Below are positions 7,700 through 16,317 of a stretch of DNA of 64,000 bases, piece after piece. Below the pieces are notes generated by a model. It was not told the DNA's origin. It did no database searches and was given only the letters and a program-made list of their open reading frames with translations. The translations under genes and the position numbers were made by a program. The stretch comes from Streptacidiphilus jeojiense (GTDB lineage Bacteria > Actinomycetota > Actinomycetes > Streptomycetales > Streptomycetaceae). The number at the start of each line of letters is the position of its first letter. The first letter of the stretch is position 1. Where the stretch lies: the NCBI RefSeq assembly GCF_000719095.1, contig NZ_JOEH01000004.1:186001-250000 (forward strand), in the 5' to 3' direction.

Positions 7700-8551
7700 G
7701 TGAAGTTGATGCGCATGGGACCGGTCGGTCAGGAGCGCCCGGCGCTCCTCGGCGCGGACGGGGTGCTGCGGGACCTCTCCGGCCTCACCCCCGACATCGA
7801 CGGCGCGTTCCTGGCCGACGGCGGGGTCGAGCGGGTGCGCGCGGCGCTGGCCGCGGGATCGCTGCCGCCGCTGGACGGCACCGGGCTGCGCACCGGCGCG
7901 CCGCTGGCCCGGCCCGGGAAGGTGGTCTGCATCGGTCTCAACTACCGCGACCACGCCGAGGAGACCGGAGCGGCGATCCCGCCCAGGCCGGTGGTCTTCA
8001 TGAAGGACCCCGGCACGGTGGTGGGCCCGTACGACCCGGTGCTGATCCCCAGGGGGTCGGTGAAGACCGACTGGGAGGTGGAGCTGGCGGTGGTGATCGG
8101 CCGCCGGGCCCGCTACCTGGACTCGCCCGCCGAGGCGCTGGAGGCCGTGGCCGGCTACGCCGTCAGCAACGACGTGTCCGAGCGCGAGTTCCAGCTGGAG
8201 TACTCCGGCCAGTGGGACCTCGGCAAGTCCTGCGAGAGCTTCAACCCGCTCGGCCCCTGGCTGGTCACCGCGGACGAGGTCGCCGACCCGCAGGACCTGG
8301 GGCTGGCGCTGTCGGTGAACGGCACCGAGCGGCAGCGGTCCGGCACCAAGAACATGATCTTCACGGTGGCGCACATCGTCCACTACCTGAGCCAGTACCT
8401 GGTGCTGGAGCCCGGGGACGTGATCAACACCGGCACCCCGGCCGGCGTCGCCCTCGGCCTGCCCGACCACCCCTACCTGCGGCCCGGCGACGTCATGGAG
8501 CTCTCCATCGACGGCCTCGGCAGCCAGCGGCAGACCCTCGTCCCGGCATGA
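7700..8551 (+). CDS. Fumarylacetoacetate hydrolase-family protein, probable 2,4-diketo-3-deoxy-L-fuconate hydrolase
   Basis: 283 residues. The FAH fold is clear: [30 protein letters not shown], then the metal-binding [16 protein letters not shown] and NDVSEREFQ, and near the end [18 protein letters not shown] proteins hydrolyse C-C bonds of diketo acids with a divalent metal. Here the neighbours (L-fuconate dehydratase, SDR, aldose dehydrogenase, lactonase) point to the last step of the oxidative L-fucose route, giving pyruvate and L-lactate. The GTG at 7700 is chosen because KLMRMGPVG aligns with the usual N-terminus of the family; the ribosome site is weak. First gene of an operon that continues with ATGA-type overlaps. 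A 2,4-diketo-3-deoxy-L-rhamnonate hydrolase is the main alternative. Confidence 0.82.
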   Translation: MKLMRMGPVGQERPALLGADGVLRDLSGLTPDIDGAFLADGGVERVRAALAAGSLPPLDGTGLRTGAPLARPGKVVCIGLNYRDHAEETGAAIPPRPVVFMKDPGTVVGPYDPVLIPRGSVKTDWEVELAVVIGRRARYLDSPAEALEAVAGYAVSNDVSEREFQLEYSGQWDLGKSCESFNPLGPWLVTADEVADPQDLGLALSVNGTERQRSGTKNMIFTVAHIVHYLSQYLVLEPGDVINTGTPAGVALGLPDHPYLRPGDVMELSIDGLGSQRQTLVPA

Positions 8552-8619
8552 GCCCGGGCACGAGCCCGCACAGCCCACGGATGAGCCCGAGCCCCGGTCC
8601 GAGCACGAGAGGCCCCAGC

Positions 8620-9963
8620 ATGCCCGCAGCAGCGGCGCGCGTCATCGCCGTCGACACCTACGACATCCGCTTCCCCACCTCGCGGTCGTTGGACGGTTCG
8701 GACGCGATGAACCCCGACCCCGACTACTCCGCCGCCTACCTGGTGCTGCGCACCGACGCCGGCGACGGTCTCGAGGGCCACGGCTTCAGCTTCACCATCG
8801 GCCGCGGCAACGAGGTCCAGGTCGCCGCGATCGACGCGCTGCGCCCGCATGTGCTCGGACGCTCCGTCAGCGAGCTGTGCGCCGATCCCGGGACGCTGTC
8901 CCGCGCCCTGATCGGCGACAGCCAGCTGCGCTGGCTCGGCCCGGAGAAGGGGGTGATGCACATGGCGATCGGCGCCGTCGTCAACGCCGTCTGGGACCTC
9001 GCCGCCAAGGCGGCCGGCAAGCCGCTGTGGCAGTTCCTCGCCGACGCCGACCCGGCCTGGCTGGTCAGTCAGGTGGACTTCCGCTACATCGCCGACGCGC
9101 TCACCCCCGACGAGGCACTGGAGCTGCTGACCCGCGGCCGGGCCGGCCGGGCCGCCCGCGAGGCGGTGCTGCGCGCCGAGGGCTACCCCGCCTACACCAC
9201 CTCGCCGGGCTGGCTCGGCTACTCCGACGAGAAGCTGACCCGGCTGGCCCAGCAGGCGCTGGCGGACGGCTTCACCCAGATCAAGCTGAAGGTCGGCGCC
9301 GACCTGGCCGACGACATCCGCCGCTGCCGCACCGCCAGGGCGGCCGTCGGCCCGGACATCAGGATGGCCGTCGACGCCAACCAGCGCTGGAACGTCGACG
9401 AGGCGATCCGGTGGACCCGGGCCCTGGGCGAGTTCGACCCGTACTGGATCGAGGAGCCCACCAGCCCGGACGACGTCCTCGGGCACGCCGCGATCCGGGC
9501 CGCGGTCGCCCCGGTGAAGGTGGCCACCGGCGAGCACGTGCAGAACCGGGTGGTGTTCAAGCAGCTGCTCCAGGCCGGGGCGATCGACGTGCTGCAACTG
9601 GACGCGGCCCGGGTCGGCGGGGTCAACGAGAACCTGGCGATCCTGCTGCTCGCGGCCAGGTTCGGCGTCCCGGTGTGCCCGCACGCCGGCGGGGTCGGGC
9701 TGTGCGAGCTGGTCCAGCACCTGTCCATGTTCGACTTCGTCGCGCTGACCGGCACCACCGAGGACCGGGTCATCGAGTACGTGGACCATCTGCACGAGCA
9801 CTTCCTGGACCCGGTCGAGATCCGGCGCGGCCACTACCGGGCCCCCACCGGGCCCGGCTTCTCCGCCCAGATGCGCCCGGAGTCGATCCTCCAGTACAGC
9901 TATCCGGACGGTGCCTTCTGGGCCGCCGACCTCCGCGACCAACCTCAGGAGATCCCCGCATGA
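8620..9963 (+). CDS. L-fuconate dehydratase (enolase superfamily)
   Basis: 447 residues. The active site of the mandelate-racemase-like enolase group is complete: K212 and K214 in IKLKVG, metal ligands D242 (VDANQRW), E268 (YWIEEP) and E295 (TGEHVQ), and base H345 in CPHAGGVG. The spacing is the same as in Xanthomonas L-fuconate dehydratase (K218/K220/D248/E274/E301/H351 as I recall it), shifted by a constant six residues. It dehydrates L-fuconate to 2-keto-3-deoxy-L-fuconate. The ATG at 8620 is preferred because GAGAGG lies seven bases before it. An earlier ATG at 8548 overlaps the upstream stop (ATGA) but would add 24 Ser/Pro-rich residues. The downstream SDR overlaps its stop codon. Confidence 0.9.
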   Translation: MPAAAARVIAVDTYDIRFPTSRSLDGSDAMNPDPDYSAAYLVLRTDAGDGLEGHGFSFTIGRGNEVQVAAIDALRPHVLGRSVSELCADPGTLSRALIGDSQLRWLGPEKGVMHMAIGAVVNAVWDLAAKAAGKPLWQFLADADPAWLVSQVDFRYIADALTPDEALELLTRGRAGRAAREAVLRAEGYPAYTTSPGWLGYSDEKLTRLAQQALADGFTQIKLKVGADLADDIRRCRTARAAVGPDIRMAVDANQRWNVDEAIRWTRALGEFDPYWIEEPTSPDDVLGHAAIRAAVAPVKVATGEHVQNRVVFKQLLQAGAIDVLQLDAARVGGVNENLAILLLAARFGVPVCPHAGGVGLCELVQHLSMFDFVALTGTTEDRVIEYVDHLHEHFLDPVEIRRGHYRAPTGPGFSAQMRPESILQYSYPDGAFWAADLRDQPQEIPA

Positions 9964-10718
9964 GCGAACTCACCGGACTGCGAGCCCTGGTCACCGGCGG
10001 GTCCTCCGGCATCGGCCTGGCGACGGCGCTGCTGCTCGCCGACCGCGGGGCGGCGGTCGCCGTCCTGGACCGGGGGATCGACGACCTGCCCAAGGAGCTC
10101 CAGGGCTTCCGCGCCGACGTCACCGACGACGCCCAGGTGCGGGCCGCCGTGGCGGCCGCAGCCGAGGCGCTGGGCGGGCTCGACCTGCTGGTCAACAACG
10201 CCGGCATCGGCGCGGCCGGCACCGTCGAGTCCAACCCCGACCAGGAGTGGCACCGGGTGCTGGACGTCAATGTGCTCGGCATGGTGCGCACCAGCCGCGC
10301 CGCTCTGCCCTACCTGCGCGCCTCGGCGCACGCCGCGGTGGTCAACACCTGCAGCATCGCCGCCACCGCCGGGCTGCCCCAGCGGGCGCTCTACAGCGCC
10401 AGCAAGGGCGCGGTGCTCTCGCTCACCCTGGCCATGGCGGCCGACCACGTCCGCGAGGGCATCCGGGTGAACTGCGTCAACCCCGGGACGGCGGACACCC
10501 CCTGGGTCGGCCGGCTGCTGGACGCCGCCGAGGACCCGGCCGCCGAGCGGGCCGCACTGATGGCCCGTCAGCCGCAGGGCCGGCTGGTCACCGCGGAGGA
10601 GGTGGCCGCCGCGATCGCCTACCTGCTGAGCCCGGCCGCCGGATCGGTCACCGGTACCGCGCTGGCGGTCGACGGTGGTATGCAGGGCCTGCGGCTCCGG
10701 CCGCTCGCCGAGAGCTGA
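9960..10718 (+). CDS. Short-chain dehydrogenase, probable 2-keto-3-deoxy-L-fuconate dehydrogenase
   Basis: 252 residues, a classical SDR: cofactor motif TGGSSGIG (13-20), NNAGIG, the catalytic Ser in TCSIAATAG and YSASK, then [13 protein letters not shown] and the C-terminal [11 protein letters not shown]. The Asp at the end of strand two (VLDRG) suggests NAD. In this operon it should oxidise 2-keto-3-deoxy-L-fuconate to the 2,4-diketo acid that the FAH protein cleaves. The ATG overlaps the dehydratase stop by four bases and has AGGAGA upstream, so the start is secure. SDR specificity cannot be fixed by sequence; the role rests on the neighbours. Confidence 0.85.
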   Translation: MSELTGLRALVTGGSSGIGLATALLLADRGAAVAVLDRGIDDLPKELQGFRADVTDDAQVRAAVAAAAEALGGLDLLVNNAGIGAAGTVESNPDQEWHRVLDVNVLGMVRTSRAALPYLRASAHAAVVNTCSIAATAGLPQRALYSASKGAVLSLTLAMAADHVREGIRVNCVNPGTADTPWVGRLLDAAEDPAAERAALMARQPQGRLVTAEEVAAAIAYLLSPAAGSVTGTALAVDGGMQGLRLRPLAES

Positions 10719-10754
10719 GCGAGAACCACGAGAAGGCACAGGAGAGTACCGACG

Positions 10755-11714
10755 ATGCGAACGCACCCGCTGGGCCGCAGCAAGACCGAGGTGACCGAAC
10801 TGTCCTTCGGCGCGGCCGCGATCGCCGGGCTGTTCACCGAGGTCGGCGAGCAGGACGCGGCGGAGGCCGTGGCGGCGGCCTGGGACGGCGGCATCCGCTC
10901 CTTCGACACCGCACCGCACTACGGCCTCGGCCTGTCCGAGCGCAGGCTCGGCGCGGCCCTGCGGGACCGTCCGCGCGCCGAGTACACCGTGTCCACCAAG
11001 GTCGGCCGGCTGCTGGTGCCGACCCCCGGCGCCACCGGCCTGGACGACCAGGGCTTCGCCGTCCCGGCCACGCACCGCCGGGTCTGGGACTTCAGTGCCG
11101 ACGGCGTCCGCCGCAGCCTGGAGCAGAGCCTGGTCCGGCTGGGCCTCGACCGGGTGGACACCGTCCTGCTGCACGACCCGGACGACCACGCCGAGCAGGC
11201 CCTCACCGAGGCCTACCCGGCCCTGGAGCAACTGCGCGCCGAGGGGGTGGTCGGCGCCATCGGCATCGGCATGAACCAGACCGCGCTGCCCACCAGGTTC
11301 GTCCGCGAGACCGACCTGGACGTGGTGCTGCTGGCCGGGCGGCTCTCGCTGCTGGACGGCAGCGGCCTGGACGAACTGCTGCCGGAGGCGGCCCGGCGCG
11401 GGGTCTCCGTGGTCGTCGGAGGAGTCTTCAACTCCGGTCTGCTGGCCGACCCCAGCCCCGGCGCCACCTACGACTACGCCGCGGCACCGGACGAACTGCT
11501 GGGCCGGGCCCTGCGGCTGCAGCAGGTGTGCGAGCGGTACGGCGTCCCGCTGCGCGCCGCCGCCGCCCGCTACCCGCTGCGCCACCCGGCCGTCGCCGGG
11601 GTGCTGCTCGGGCTGCGCGACGCCGCCCAGGTCGAGGACGCACTGGCGCAGTACCGGCGGGAGATCCCGGAGCAGCTCTGGGCGGACCTCGCCGCCGCGG
11701 AGGGGGTGCGCTGA
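10755..11714 (+). CDS. Aldo/keto reductase, probable L-fucose (D-threo-aldose) 1-dehydrogenase
   Basis: 319 residues of the aldo/keto reductase barrel. The catalytic tetrad is visible: D51 and Y56 in FDTAPHYGLG, K82 in STKVGRLL, and H140 in LLHDPDDH. The sequence type is that of D-threo-aldose/L-fucose 1-dehydrogenases, which oxidise the free sugar to the lactone with NAD(P). That is the first step of the pathway encoded around it; the lactonase that follows is encoded six genes into the same operon. AGGAGAG lies about ten bases upstream of ATG 10755. The next gene starts inside its stop codon (TGATG). Confidence 0.87.
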   Translation: MRTHPLGRSKTEVTELSFGAAAIAGLFTEVGEQDAAEAVAAAWDGGIRSFDTAPHYGLGLSERRLGAALRDRPRAEYTVSTKVGRLLVPTPGATGLDDQGFAVPATHRRVWDFSADGVRRSLEQSLVRLGLDRVDTVLLHDPDDHAEQALTEAYPALEQLRAEGVVGAIGIGMNQTALPTRFVRETDLDVVLLAGRLSLLDGSGLDELLPEAARRGVSVVVGGVFNSGLLADPSPGATYDYAAAPDELLGRALRLQQVCERYGVPLRAAAARYPLRHPAVAGVLLGLRDAAQVEDALAQYRREIPEQLWADLAAAEGVR

Positions 11715-12418
11715 TGCGGGTGGCCCTGTTCATCACCTGTTTCAACGACACCCTCTACCCGGAGACCGGCAAGGCGGTGGTGCGGCTGCTGGAGCGGCTG
11801 GGCCACACCGTGGAGTTCCCGGCGGACCAGACCTGCTGCGGGCAGATGCACTTCAACACCGGCTACCGCCCCGAGGCGACCCCGCTGGCCCGCCGCTTCG
11901 CCGAGGTGTTCGCCGGCTACGACGCCGTGGTCAGCCCCTCGGCCTCCTGCACCGGCATGGTGCGGGACAGCCACGAACTGCTGACCGGCAGCCGGCCGCC
12001 GCAGGTGTACGAGCTCTCGGAGTTCCTGGTGGACGTGCTGGGGGTGACCGACGTGGGCGCGTACTTCCCGCACCGGGTGACCTACCACCCGACCTGCCAC
12101 TCGCTGCGGATGCTGCGGGTGGGGGACCGGCCGCTGCGGCTGCTGCGCGCGGTCAAGGGCATCGACCTGGTGGAGCTCCCCGCCGCCGACTCCTGCTGCG
12201 GCTTCGGCGGCACCTTCGCCCTGAAGAACGCCGGGACCTCGGCGGCGATGCTCGCCGACAAGGCCGACTGCGTGCTGCGCACCGGCGCCGAAGTCCTGTC
12301 CGCCGCCGACAACTCCTGTCTGATGCACATCGGCGGCGGGCTCTCCCGGATCCGCTCGGGCGTGCGCACCCTGCACCTGGCCGAGATCCTCGCCGCGACC
12401 GAAGGGGACGCCCGATGA
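11714..12418 (+). CDS. lutA: LutA-like (Fe-S) oxidoreductase subunit, lactate utilisation
   Basis: 234 residues with two cysteine-rich CCG domains: ADQTCCGQMHFNTG near residue 40 and DSCCGFGGTFALKN near residue 160, with partner cysteines in SASCTG and HPTCHS. This is the LutA family; with LutB and LutC it forms the L-lactate dehydrogenase complex that feeds electrons into the respiratory chain. The order lutA-lutB-lutC is preserved here. The start overlaps the aldo/keto reductase stop (TGATG), and the end overlaps lutB by four bases, so the three lut genes are translationally tied to the sugar genes. L-lactate is the expected by-product of the L-fucose route, which explains the placement. 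Confidence 0.92.
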   Translation: MRVALFITCFNDTLYPETGKAVVRLLERLGHTVEFPADQTCCGQMHFNTGYRPEATPLARRFAEVFAGYDAVVSPSASCTGMVRDSHELLTGSRPPQVYELSEFLVDVLGVTDVGAYFPHRVTYHPTCHSLRMLRVGDRPLRLLRAVKGIDLVELPAADSCCGFGGTFALKNAGTSAAMLADKADCVLRTGAEVLSAADNSCLMHIGGGLSRIRSGVRTLHLAEILAATEGDAR

Positions 12419-13899
12419 CGACCGGCACCGGGGACGGCCTGGTCTGGCTGGACACCCCGGCCTTCCCCGAGGCGGCCAGGACCGCCCTCGCCGACACCCA
12501 GCTGCGCGGCAACCTGCGCCGGGCCACCGGCACCATCCGCGACAAGCGGCTGGCGGTGACCGGAGAGCTGGCCGACTGGGAGCAGCTGCGCGCGGCCGGG
12601 GCCGCGCTGAAGCGCCGGACCCTCCGTCATCTCGACTGCTACCTGGTCGAGTTGGAGGAGTCGGTGACCCGGGCCGGCGGCACGGTGCACTGGGCCGCCG
12701 ACGCCGACCAGGCCAACCGGATCGTCACCGAGCTGGTGCGGGCCGCCGGCGCGGACGAGGTGGTCAAGGTCAAGTCGATGGCCACCCAGGAGATCGGCCT
12801 CAACGAGGCCCTGGCCGAGGCCGGGATCGCCGCCTACGAGACCGATCTGGCCGAGCTGATCGTGCAGTTGGGCGGGGACCGGCCCTCACACATCCTGGTG
12901 CCGGCGATCCACCGCAACCGCGGTGAGATCCAGGGGATCTTCCGGCGGGAGATGGCGGCCTGGGGCCGCCCGGCCCCGGAGGGCCTCACCGACGAGCCGC
13001 GGGCACTGGCGGAGGCGGCCAGGCTGCATCTGCGGGAGAAGTTCCTGCGGGCCCGGGTGGCGGTCTCCGGTGCCAACTTCGCCATCGCCGGGACCGGGAC
13101 GGTCGGGGTGGTCGAGTCCGAGGGCAACGGGCGGATGTGCCTGACCCTGCCGCAGACCCTGATCACGGTGATGGGGATCGAGAAGGTGCTGCCCGCCTGG
13201 TCGGACCTGGAGGTGTTCCTGCAGCTGCTGCCGCGCAGCTCCACCGGCGAGCGGATGAACCCCTACACCTCCACCTGGACCGGGCGCACCCCCGGCGACG
13301 GTCCGCAGGACTTCCACCTGGTGCTGCTGGACAACGGCCGCACCGCGACCCTGGCCGACACCGTCGGCCGCCAGGCGCTGGCCTGCATCCGCTGCTCGGC
13401 CTGCCTGAACGTCTGCCCGGTCTACGAGCGCACCGGCGGCCATGCCTACGGCTCGGTCTACCCCGGGCCGATCGGCGCGGTGCTCACCCCGCAGCTGGCC
13501 GGGGTCGACAAGGCGCCCTCGCTGCCGTTCGCCTCCACGCTGTGCGGTGCCTGCTACGACGCCTGCCCGGTGAAGATCAACATCCCCGAGGTGCTGGCCC
13601 ATCTGCGGGCCGAGGTGGTCGAGTCCAAGCGCCGCAGCCACCGGGCGCCGACCCCCGAGGCGCTGGTGATGCGGGCCGCAGCGGCTGCCCTGGCCACCCC
13701 GCGCCGGCTGTCCGCCGCCCAGCGCAGCGCCCGGCTGGGCAGCCATCTGCTGGCCCGGAAGGGACGCATCGGCCGGCTGCCGGGACCGCTGCGCGCCTGG
13801 TCCGACAGCCGGGACAGCCCGCAGCCGCCCGCCGAGACCTTCCACGCCTGGTGGCGGCGCACCCACCCGGGCGAGACCCGGTCAGGAGAGAGCAGATGA
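12415..13899 (+). CDS. lutB: LutB-like iron-sulfur protein, lactate utilisation
   Basis: 494 residues. The N-terminal half (about 60-300) is the LUD domain, with VKVKSMATQEIGLNEAL and the GTVGVVESEGNGRM stretch. The C-terminal half carries two 4Fe-4S motifs, CIRCSACLNVCPVY and CGACYDACPVKINI. The very C-terminus (about 410-494) is basic and Trp-rich, as in other LutB proteins. It is the electron-transfer subunit of the LutABC L-lactate oxidation complex. It starts in an ATGA overlap with lutA and ends in one with lutC. Length and motif order match the family; no defect is seen. Confidence 0.93.
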   Translation: MTTGTGDGLVWLDTPAFPEAARTALADTQLRGNLRRATGTIRDKRLAVTGELADWEQLRAAGAALKRRTLRHLDCYLVELEESVTRAGGTVHWAADADQANRIVTELVRAAGADEVVKVKSMATQEIGLNEALAEAGIAAYETDLAELIVQLGGDRPSHILVPAIHRNRGEIQGIFRREMAAWGRPAPEGLTDEPRALAEAARLHLREKFLRARVAVSGANFAIAGTGTVGVVESEGNGRMCLTLPQTLITVMGIEKVLPAWSDLEVFLQLLPRSSTGERMNPYTSTWTGRTPGDGPQDFHLVLLDNGRTATLADTVGRQALACIRCSACLNVCPVYERTGGHAYGSVYPGPIGAVLTPQLAGVDKAPSLPFASTLCGACYDACPVKINIPEVLAHLRAEVVESKRRSHRAPTPEALVMRAAAAALATPRRLSAAQRSARLGSHLLARKGRIGRLPGPLRAWSDSRDSPQPPAETFHAWWRRTHPGETRSGESR

Positions 13900-14543
13900 A
13901 CGCCCGCGACACCGTCCTCGGCCGCATCCGTGCCGCCCTCGCGGATGTGCCCGCCGACGAGGCCCCGCAGGACGTCCCGGTGGCCCGCGACTACCTGGCC
14001 GACCACGCCGGCGCCGACCCGACCGGCCTGTTCGCTGACCGGGTGGCCGACTACCGCGCCGAGGTGGTCCGCACCGCACCCGCGGACGCGAAGCAGGCCG
14101 TCGCCGAGGCGCTGCGGCGCAGGGGCGTGCGCAGCCTGGTGGTGCCGCCCGGCTTCCCGGAGGAGTTCCTCCCGGACGACGGCCCCTGGCAGCGCCTCGG
14201 CGACGACCCGCAGCTGACCGTGGCCGAACTCGACGCGGCGGACGGGGTGTTGACCACCGCGGCGGTCGGCATCGCGGTGACCGGCACCATCGTGCTGGAC
14301 ACCGGCCCGGGCCAGGGCCGCCGGGCGCTCACCCTGCTGCCCGACTACCACCTGTGCGTGGTCCGCGAGGAGCAGATCGTCGGCGACGTGCCCGAGGCGC
14401 TGGCCGCGCTGGACCCGGCCCGTCCGCTGACCTTCGTCTCCGGGCCCTCGGCCACCAGTGACATCGAACTCGACCGGGTGGAGGGCGTGCACGGTCCGCG
14501 CACCCTGGTCGTCGTCCTCGTCGGAGCGGAGCCGGTGGTATGA
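13896..14543 (+). CDS. lutC: LutC-like protein, lactate utilisation
   Basis: 215 residues forming the LUD domain typical of LutC: RDTVLGRIRAAL at the N-terminus, LVVPPGFPEEFLPDD, DGVLTTAAVGIAVTGTIVLD in the core, and FVSGPSATSDIELDRVEGVHGPR near the C-terminus, which is the most diagnostic stretch of the family. It is the third subunit of the LutABC L-lactate complex. The ATG overlaps the lutB stop, with AGGAGAG just upstream, and its own end overlaps the lactonase gene by four bases. The first 40 residues look flexible. Confidence 0.93.
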   Translation: MNARDTVLGRIRAALADVPADEAPQDVPVARDYLADHAGADPTGLFADRVADYRAEVVRTAPADAKQAVAEALRRRGVRSLVVPPGFPEEFLPDDGPWQRLGDDPQLTVAELDAADGVLTTAAVGIAVTGTIVLDTGPGQGRRALTLLPDYHLCVVREEQIVGDVPEALAALDPARPLTFVSGPSATSDIELDRVEGVHGPRTLVVVLVGAEPVV

Positions 14544-15409
14544 GCACGGTGGACCCGAGTGGCGTCGTGGACGCCCACCACCACGTCTGGGACCTCTCGG
14601 TGCGTGACCAGGACTGGATCACCGGCCCCGAACTCGCCCCGCTGCGGCGGGACTTCACCCTGGACGAACTGGAGCCCCGGGCGCGGGCGGCCGGGGTCGG
14701 CGCCACTGTGCTGGTGCAGACGGTCACGGTGGCCGAGGAGACCCCGGAGTTCCTGGCCCTGGCGGCCGGCAGCGATCTGGTCGCCGGTGTCGTCGGCTGG
14801 ACCGACCTGACCGCCGACGGGGTCGCCGACACCCTGGCCGCGCTGCGGGAGGGCCCCGGCGGTGCGTACCTGGTCGGCATCCGGCACCAGGTCCAGGGCG
14901 AGCCCGACCCGGACTGGCTGGTCCGCCCCGACGTGCTGCGAGGCCTGGCCGCCGTCGCCGACGCCGGTCTGGCCTACGACCTGCTGGTGCTGCCGGAGCA
15001 GCTGCCGGCGGCGGCCAGGGCCGCCGAACTGCTGCCCGGTCTCACCTTCGTCCTGGACCACCTGGGCAAACCGCCGATCGCGGCGGGGGAGCAGGAGCCG
15101 TGGGCGACCCGGCTGCGCGAGCTGGCGCTCCGCCCCAACACCTTCGCCAAGCTCTCCGGCCTGGTCACCGAGGCCGAATGGCACCGCTGGAGCACCGCCG
15201 ACCTGCGTCCCTATGTCGGGACCGCGCTGGACGCCTTCGGTCCGGACCGGCTGATGGCCGGCTCGGACTGGCCGGTGTGCACGCTGGCGGCCGACTACGG
15301 GCGGGTCATGGACACCGCCCGCGACCTGGTCTCGGCGCTCGGCCAGGACGAGCAGCGGGCGGTCCTGGGCGGCACCGCCGTCCGCGCCTACCGGCTGCCG
15401 ACAGCATGA
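14540..15409 (+). CDS. Amidohydrolase-family lactonase, probable L-fuconolactonase
   Basis: 289 residues. The metal-binding start VVDAHHHVWDL, the central VLDHLGKPP and the late GSDWPVC are the signature of the amidohydrolase-2 lactonases (cog3618-type L-fucono-1,5-lactonase and L-rhamnono-lactonase). It would open the lactone made by the aldo/keto reductase to give L-fuconate, the substrate of the dehydratase. It is the last gene of the operon, joined to lutC by an ATGA overlap, and its stop codon is followed directly by a perfect terminator hairpin. An L-rhamnonolactonase or a dicarboxylate lactonase is possible; the pathway context favours fuconolactone. Confidence 0.86.
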   Translation: MSTVDPSGVVDAHHHVWDLSVRDQDWITGPELAPLRRDFTLDELEPRARAAGVGATVLVQTVTVAEETPEFLALAAGSDLVAGVVGWTDLTADGVADTLAALREGPGGAYLVGIRHQVQGEPDPDWLVRPDVLRGLAAVADAGLAYDLLVLPEQLPAAARAAELLPGLTFVLDHLGKPPIAAGEQEPWATRLRELALRPNTFAKLSGLVTEAEWHRWSTADLRPYVGTALDAFGPDRLMAGSDWPVCTLAADYGRVMDTARDLVSALGQDEQRAVLGGTAVRAYRLPTA

Positions 15410-15451
15410 GGGCCCCGCCGTCCGCACCCGTGGGTGCGGACGGCGGGGCCC
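15410..15451. terminator. Perfect 20-bp-stem hairpin between lactonase and cold-shock genes
   Basis: Positions 15410-15429 and 15432-15451 are exact reverse complements, with only two bases between them (the real loop opens a few pairs). The stem is almost all G/C and begins at the base after the lactonase stop. There is no T-run, as is common for streptomycete terminators. It lies between two convergent genes and can serve both. Confidence 0.85.
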
Positions 15452-15487
15452 TGCAGCATCAACGAGCCTGCTGGTCGAGCGGGTCGA

Positions 15488-15691
15488 CTACAGCGGGCGG
15501 ATGTTCTCCGCCTGCGGGCCCTTGGGGCCCTGCGTGACGTCGAACTCGACCTTCTGGCCCTCGAGGAGCTCGCGGAAGCCCTGGGCGTTGATGTTCGAGT
15601 AGTGGGCGAAGACGTCGGCGCCGCCGCCGTCCTGCTCGATGAAGCCGAAGCCCTTTTCGGCGTTGAACCACTTCACGGTTCCACTGGCCAT
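15488..15691 (-). CDS. Cold-shock protein (CspA family)
   Basis: 67 residues, a single cold-shock domain. Both RNA-binding motifs are present: KGFGFI (RNP1) and VFAHYSNI (RNP2-like), after the typical [14 protein letters not shown] start. Such proteins melt RNA secondary structure and act in the cytoplasm; streptomycetes carry several, some not cold-induced. GAAGGAGA lies seven bases upstream of ATG 15691, a strong ribosome site. It stands alone, convergent with the fucose/lactate operon and divergent from the small gene at 16000. The 300-bp upstream region allows a long leader. Confidence 0.95.
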   Translation of the reverse strand: MASGTVKWFNAEKGFGFIEQDGGGADVFAHYSNINAQGFRELLEGQKVEFDVTQGPKGPQAENIRPL

Positions 15692-15999
15692 GATCTGTCT
15701 CCTTCAGGGGCAGAGTTCGGGCGCCGCACTGTGCGGTGTCCGAGTCGCCGCGATGATCGCCCCGCTCCGGCTGCGACAAGACACAGAAGGCCGGAAAAAC
15801 AAAAGTGCGCCCGCGGTCACTGTCAACCCGCCAGGCGCACACAACGTTCATGGGAACACCAAAACTGCAACGCCTTCAAAGCTAGCACACGCCGCGCCGA
15901 CCTAGCCGTTCTTTCCGTCCGGGTCAGGCTGTGCAAGGCTGGCGGGTACGGACGCCACCCCCGTCCCCCCAGAATCCCTCCCCCCGACTGCGAGGCACG
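15692..15999. promoter_or_regulatory. Divergent intergenic region: cold-shock gene leader and promoter for the small plus-strand gene
   Basis: No gene is seen in these 308 bp. It is less GC-rich than its surroundings (A-rich patches near 15779-15805 and 15857-15890), as expected for promoters and an unstructured 5' leader. GTGCGCC (15805-15811) and GGCGCAC (15834-15840) can pair across 22 bases in the cold-shock transcript. I cannot place the start sites with confidence. Confidence 0.4.
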
Positions 16000-16305
16000 A
16001 TGCGCGTCACCATCGCCGGTTGCTCCTTCTATCTGCAGGCGAGCGAGGTCGTCGCGCTGATGAAGGACATCAAGGCCGAGCCGGTCACCGGCGAGTCGGT
16101 CCGGATCGGACGGCGGAACTACCCGGTCAAGCAGGTCGGTGCGGTGATCACCAAGCAGGACCGCCGTGACTTCAGCGCCGCCGACGTCACCCGGGCGATG
16201 GAGAAGCTCGGCTTCACCTGCAGCCCGGCGCCCGCGCCGGAACCCGCGCCGGAACCCGCGCCGGTCGTCCAGCCCGAGACCGGTACCGAGCAGCTCTGGC
16301 AGTAG
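16000..16305 (+). CDS. Small conserved actinomycete protein of unknown function
   Basis: 101 residues, no signal peptide or membrane segment. Residues 1-75 form a compact domain beginning MRVTIAGCSFYLQASEVV, with the conserved-looking IGRRNYPVKQVGAVITKQDR and RAMEKLGFTC. I recall similar short proteins in many Streptomyces genomes, always unnamed. The C-terminal 25 residues are Ala/Pro/Glu repeats (PAPEPAPEPAPV), probably a flexible tail, where repeat number may vary between strains. GAGG lies five bases before ATG 16000. It is divergent from the cold-shock gene and convergent with the YchJ-like gene 12 bp away. I do not assign a function. Confidence 0.7.
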   Translation: MRVTIAGCSFYLQASEVVALMKDIKAEPVTGESVRIGRRNYPVKQVGAVITKQDRRDFSAADVTRAMEKLGFTCSPAPAPEPAPEPAPVVQPETGTEQLWQ

Positions 16306-16317
16306 CCGCCGGCCGGG

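Noticed and set aside
16213..16280. Repeated PAPEP-coding bases as a CRISPR-like or tandem array
   Set aside because: The repeats are a few codons long inside a gene, with no spacers.
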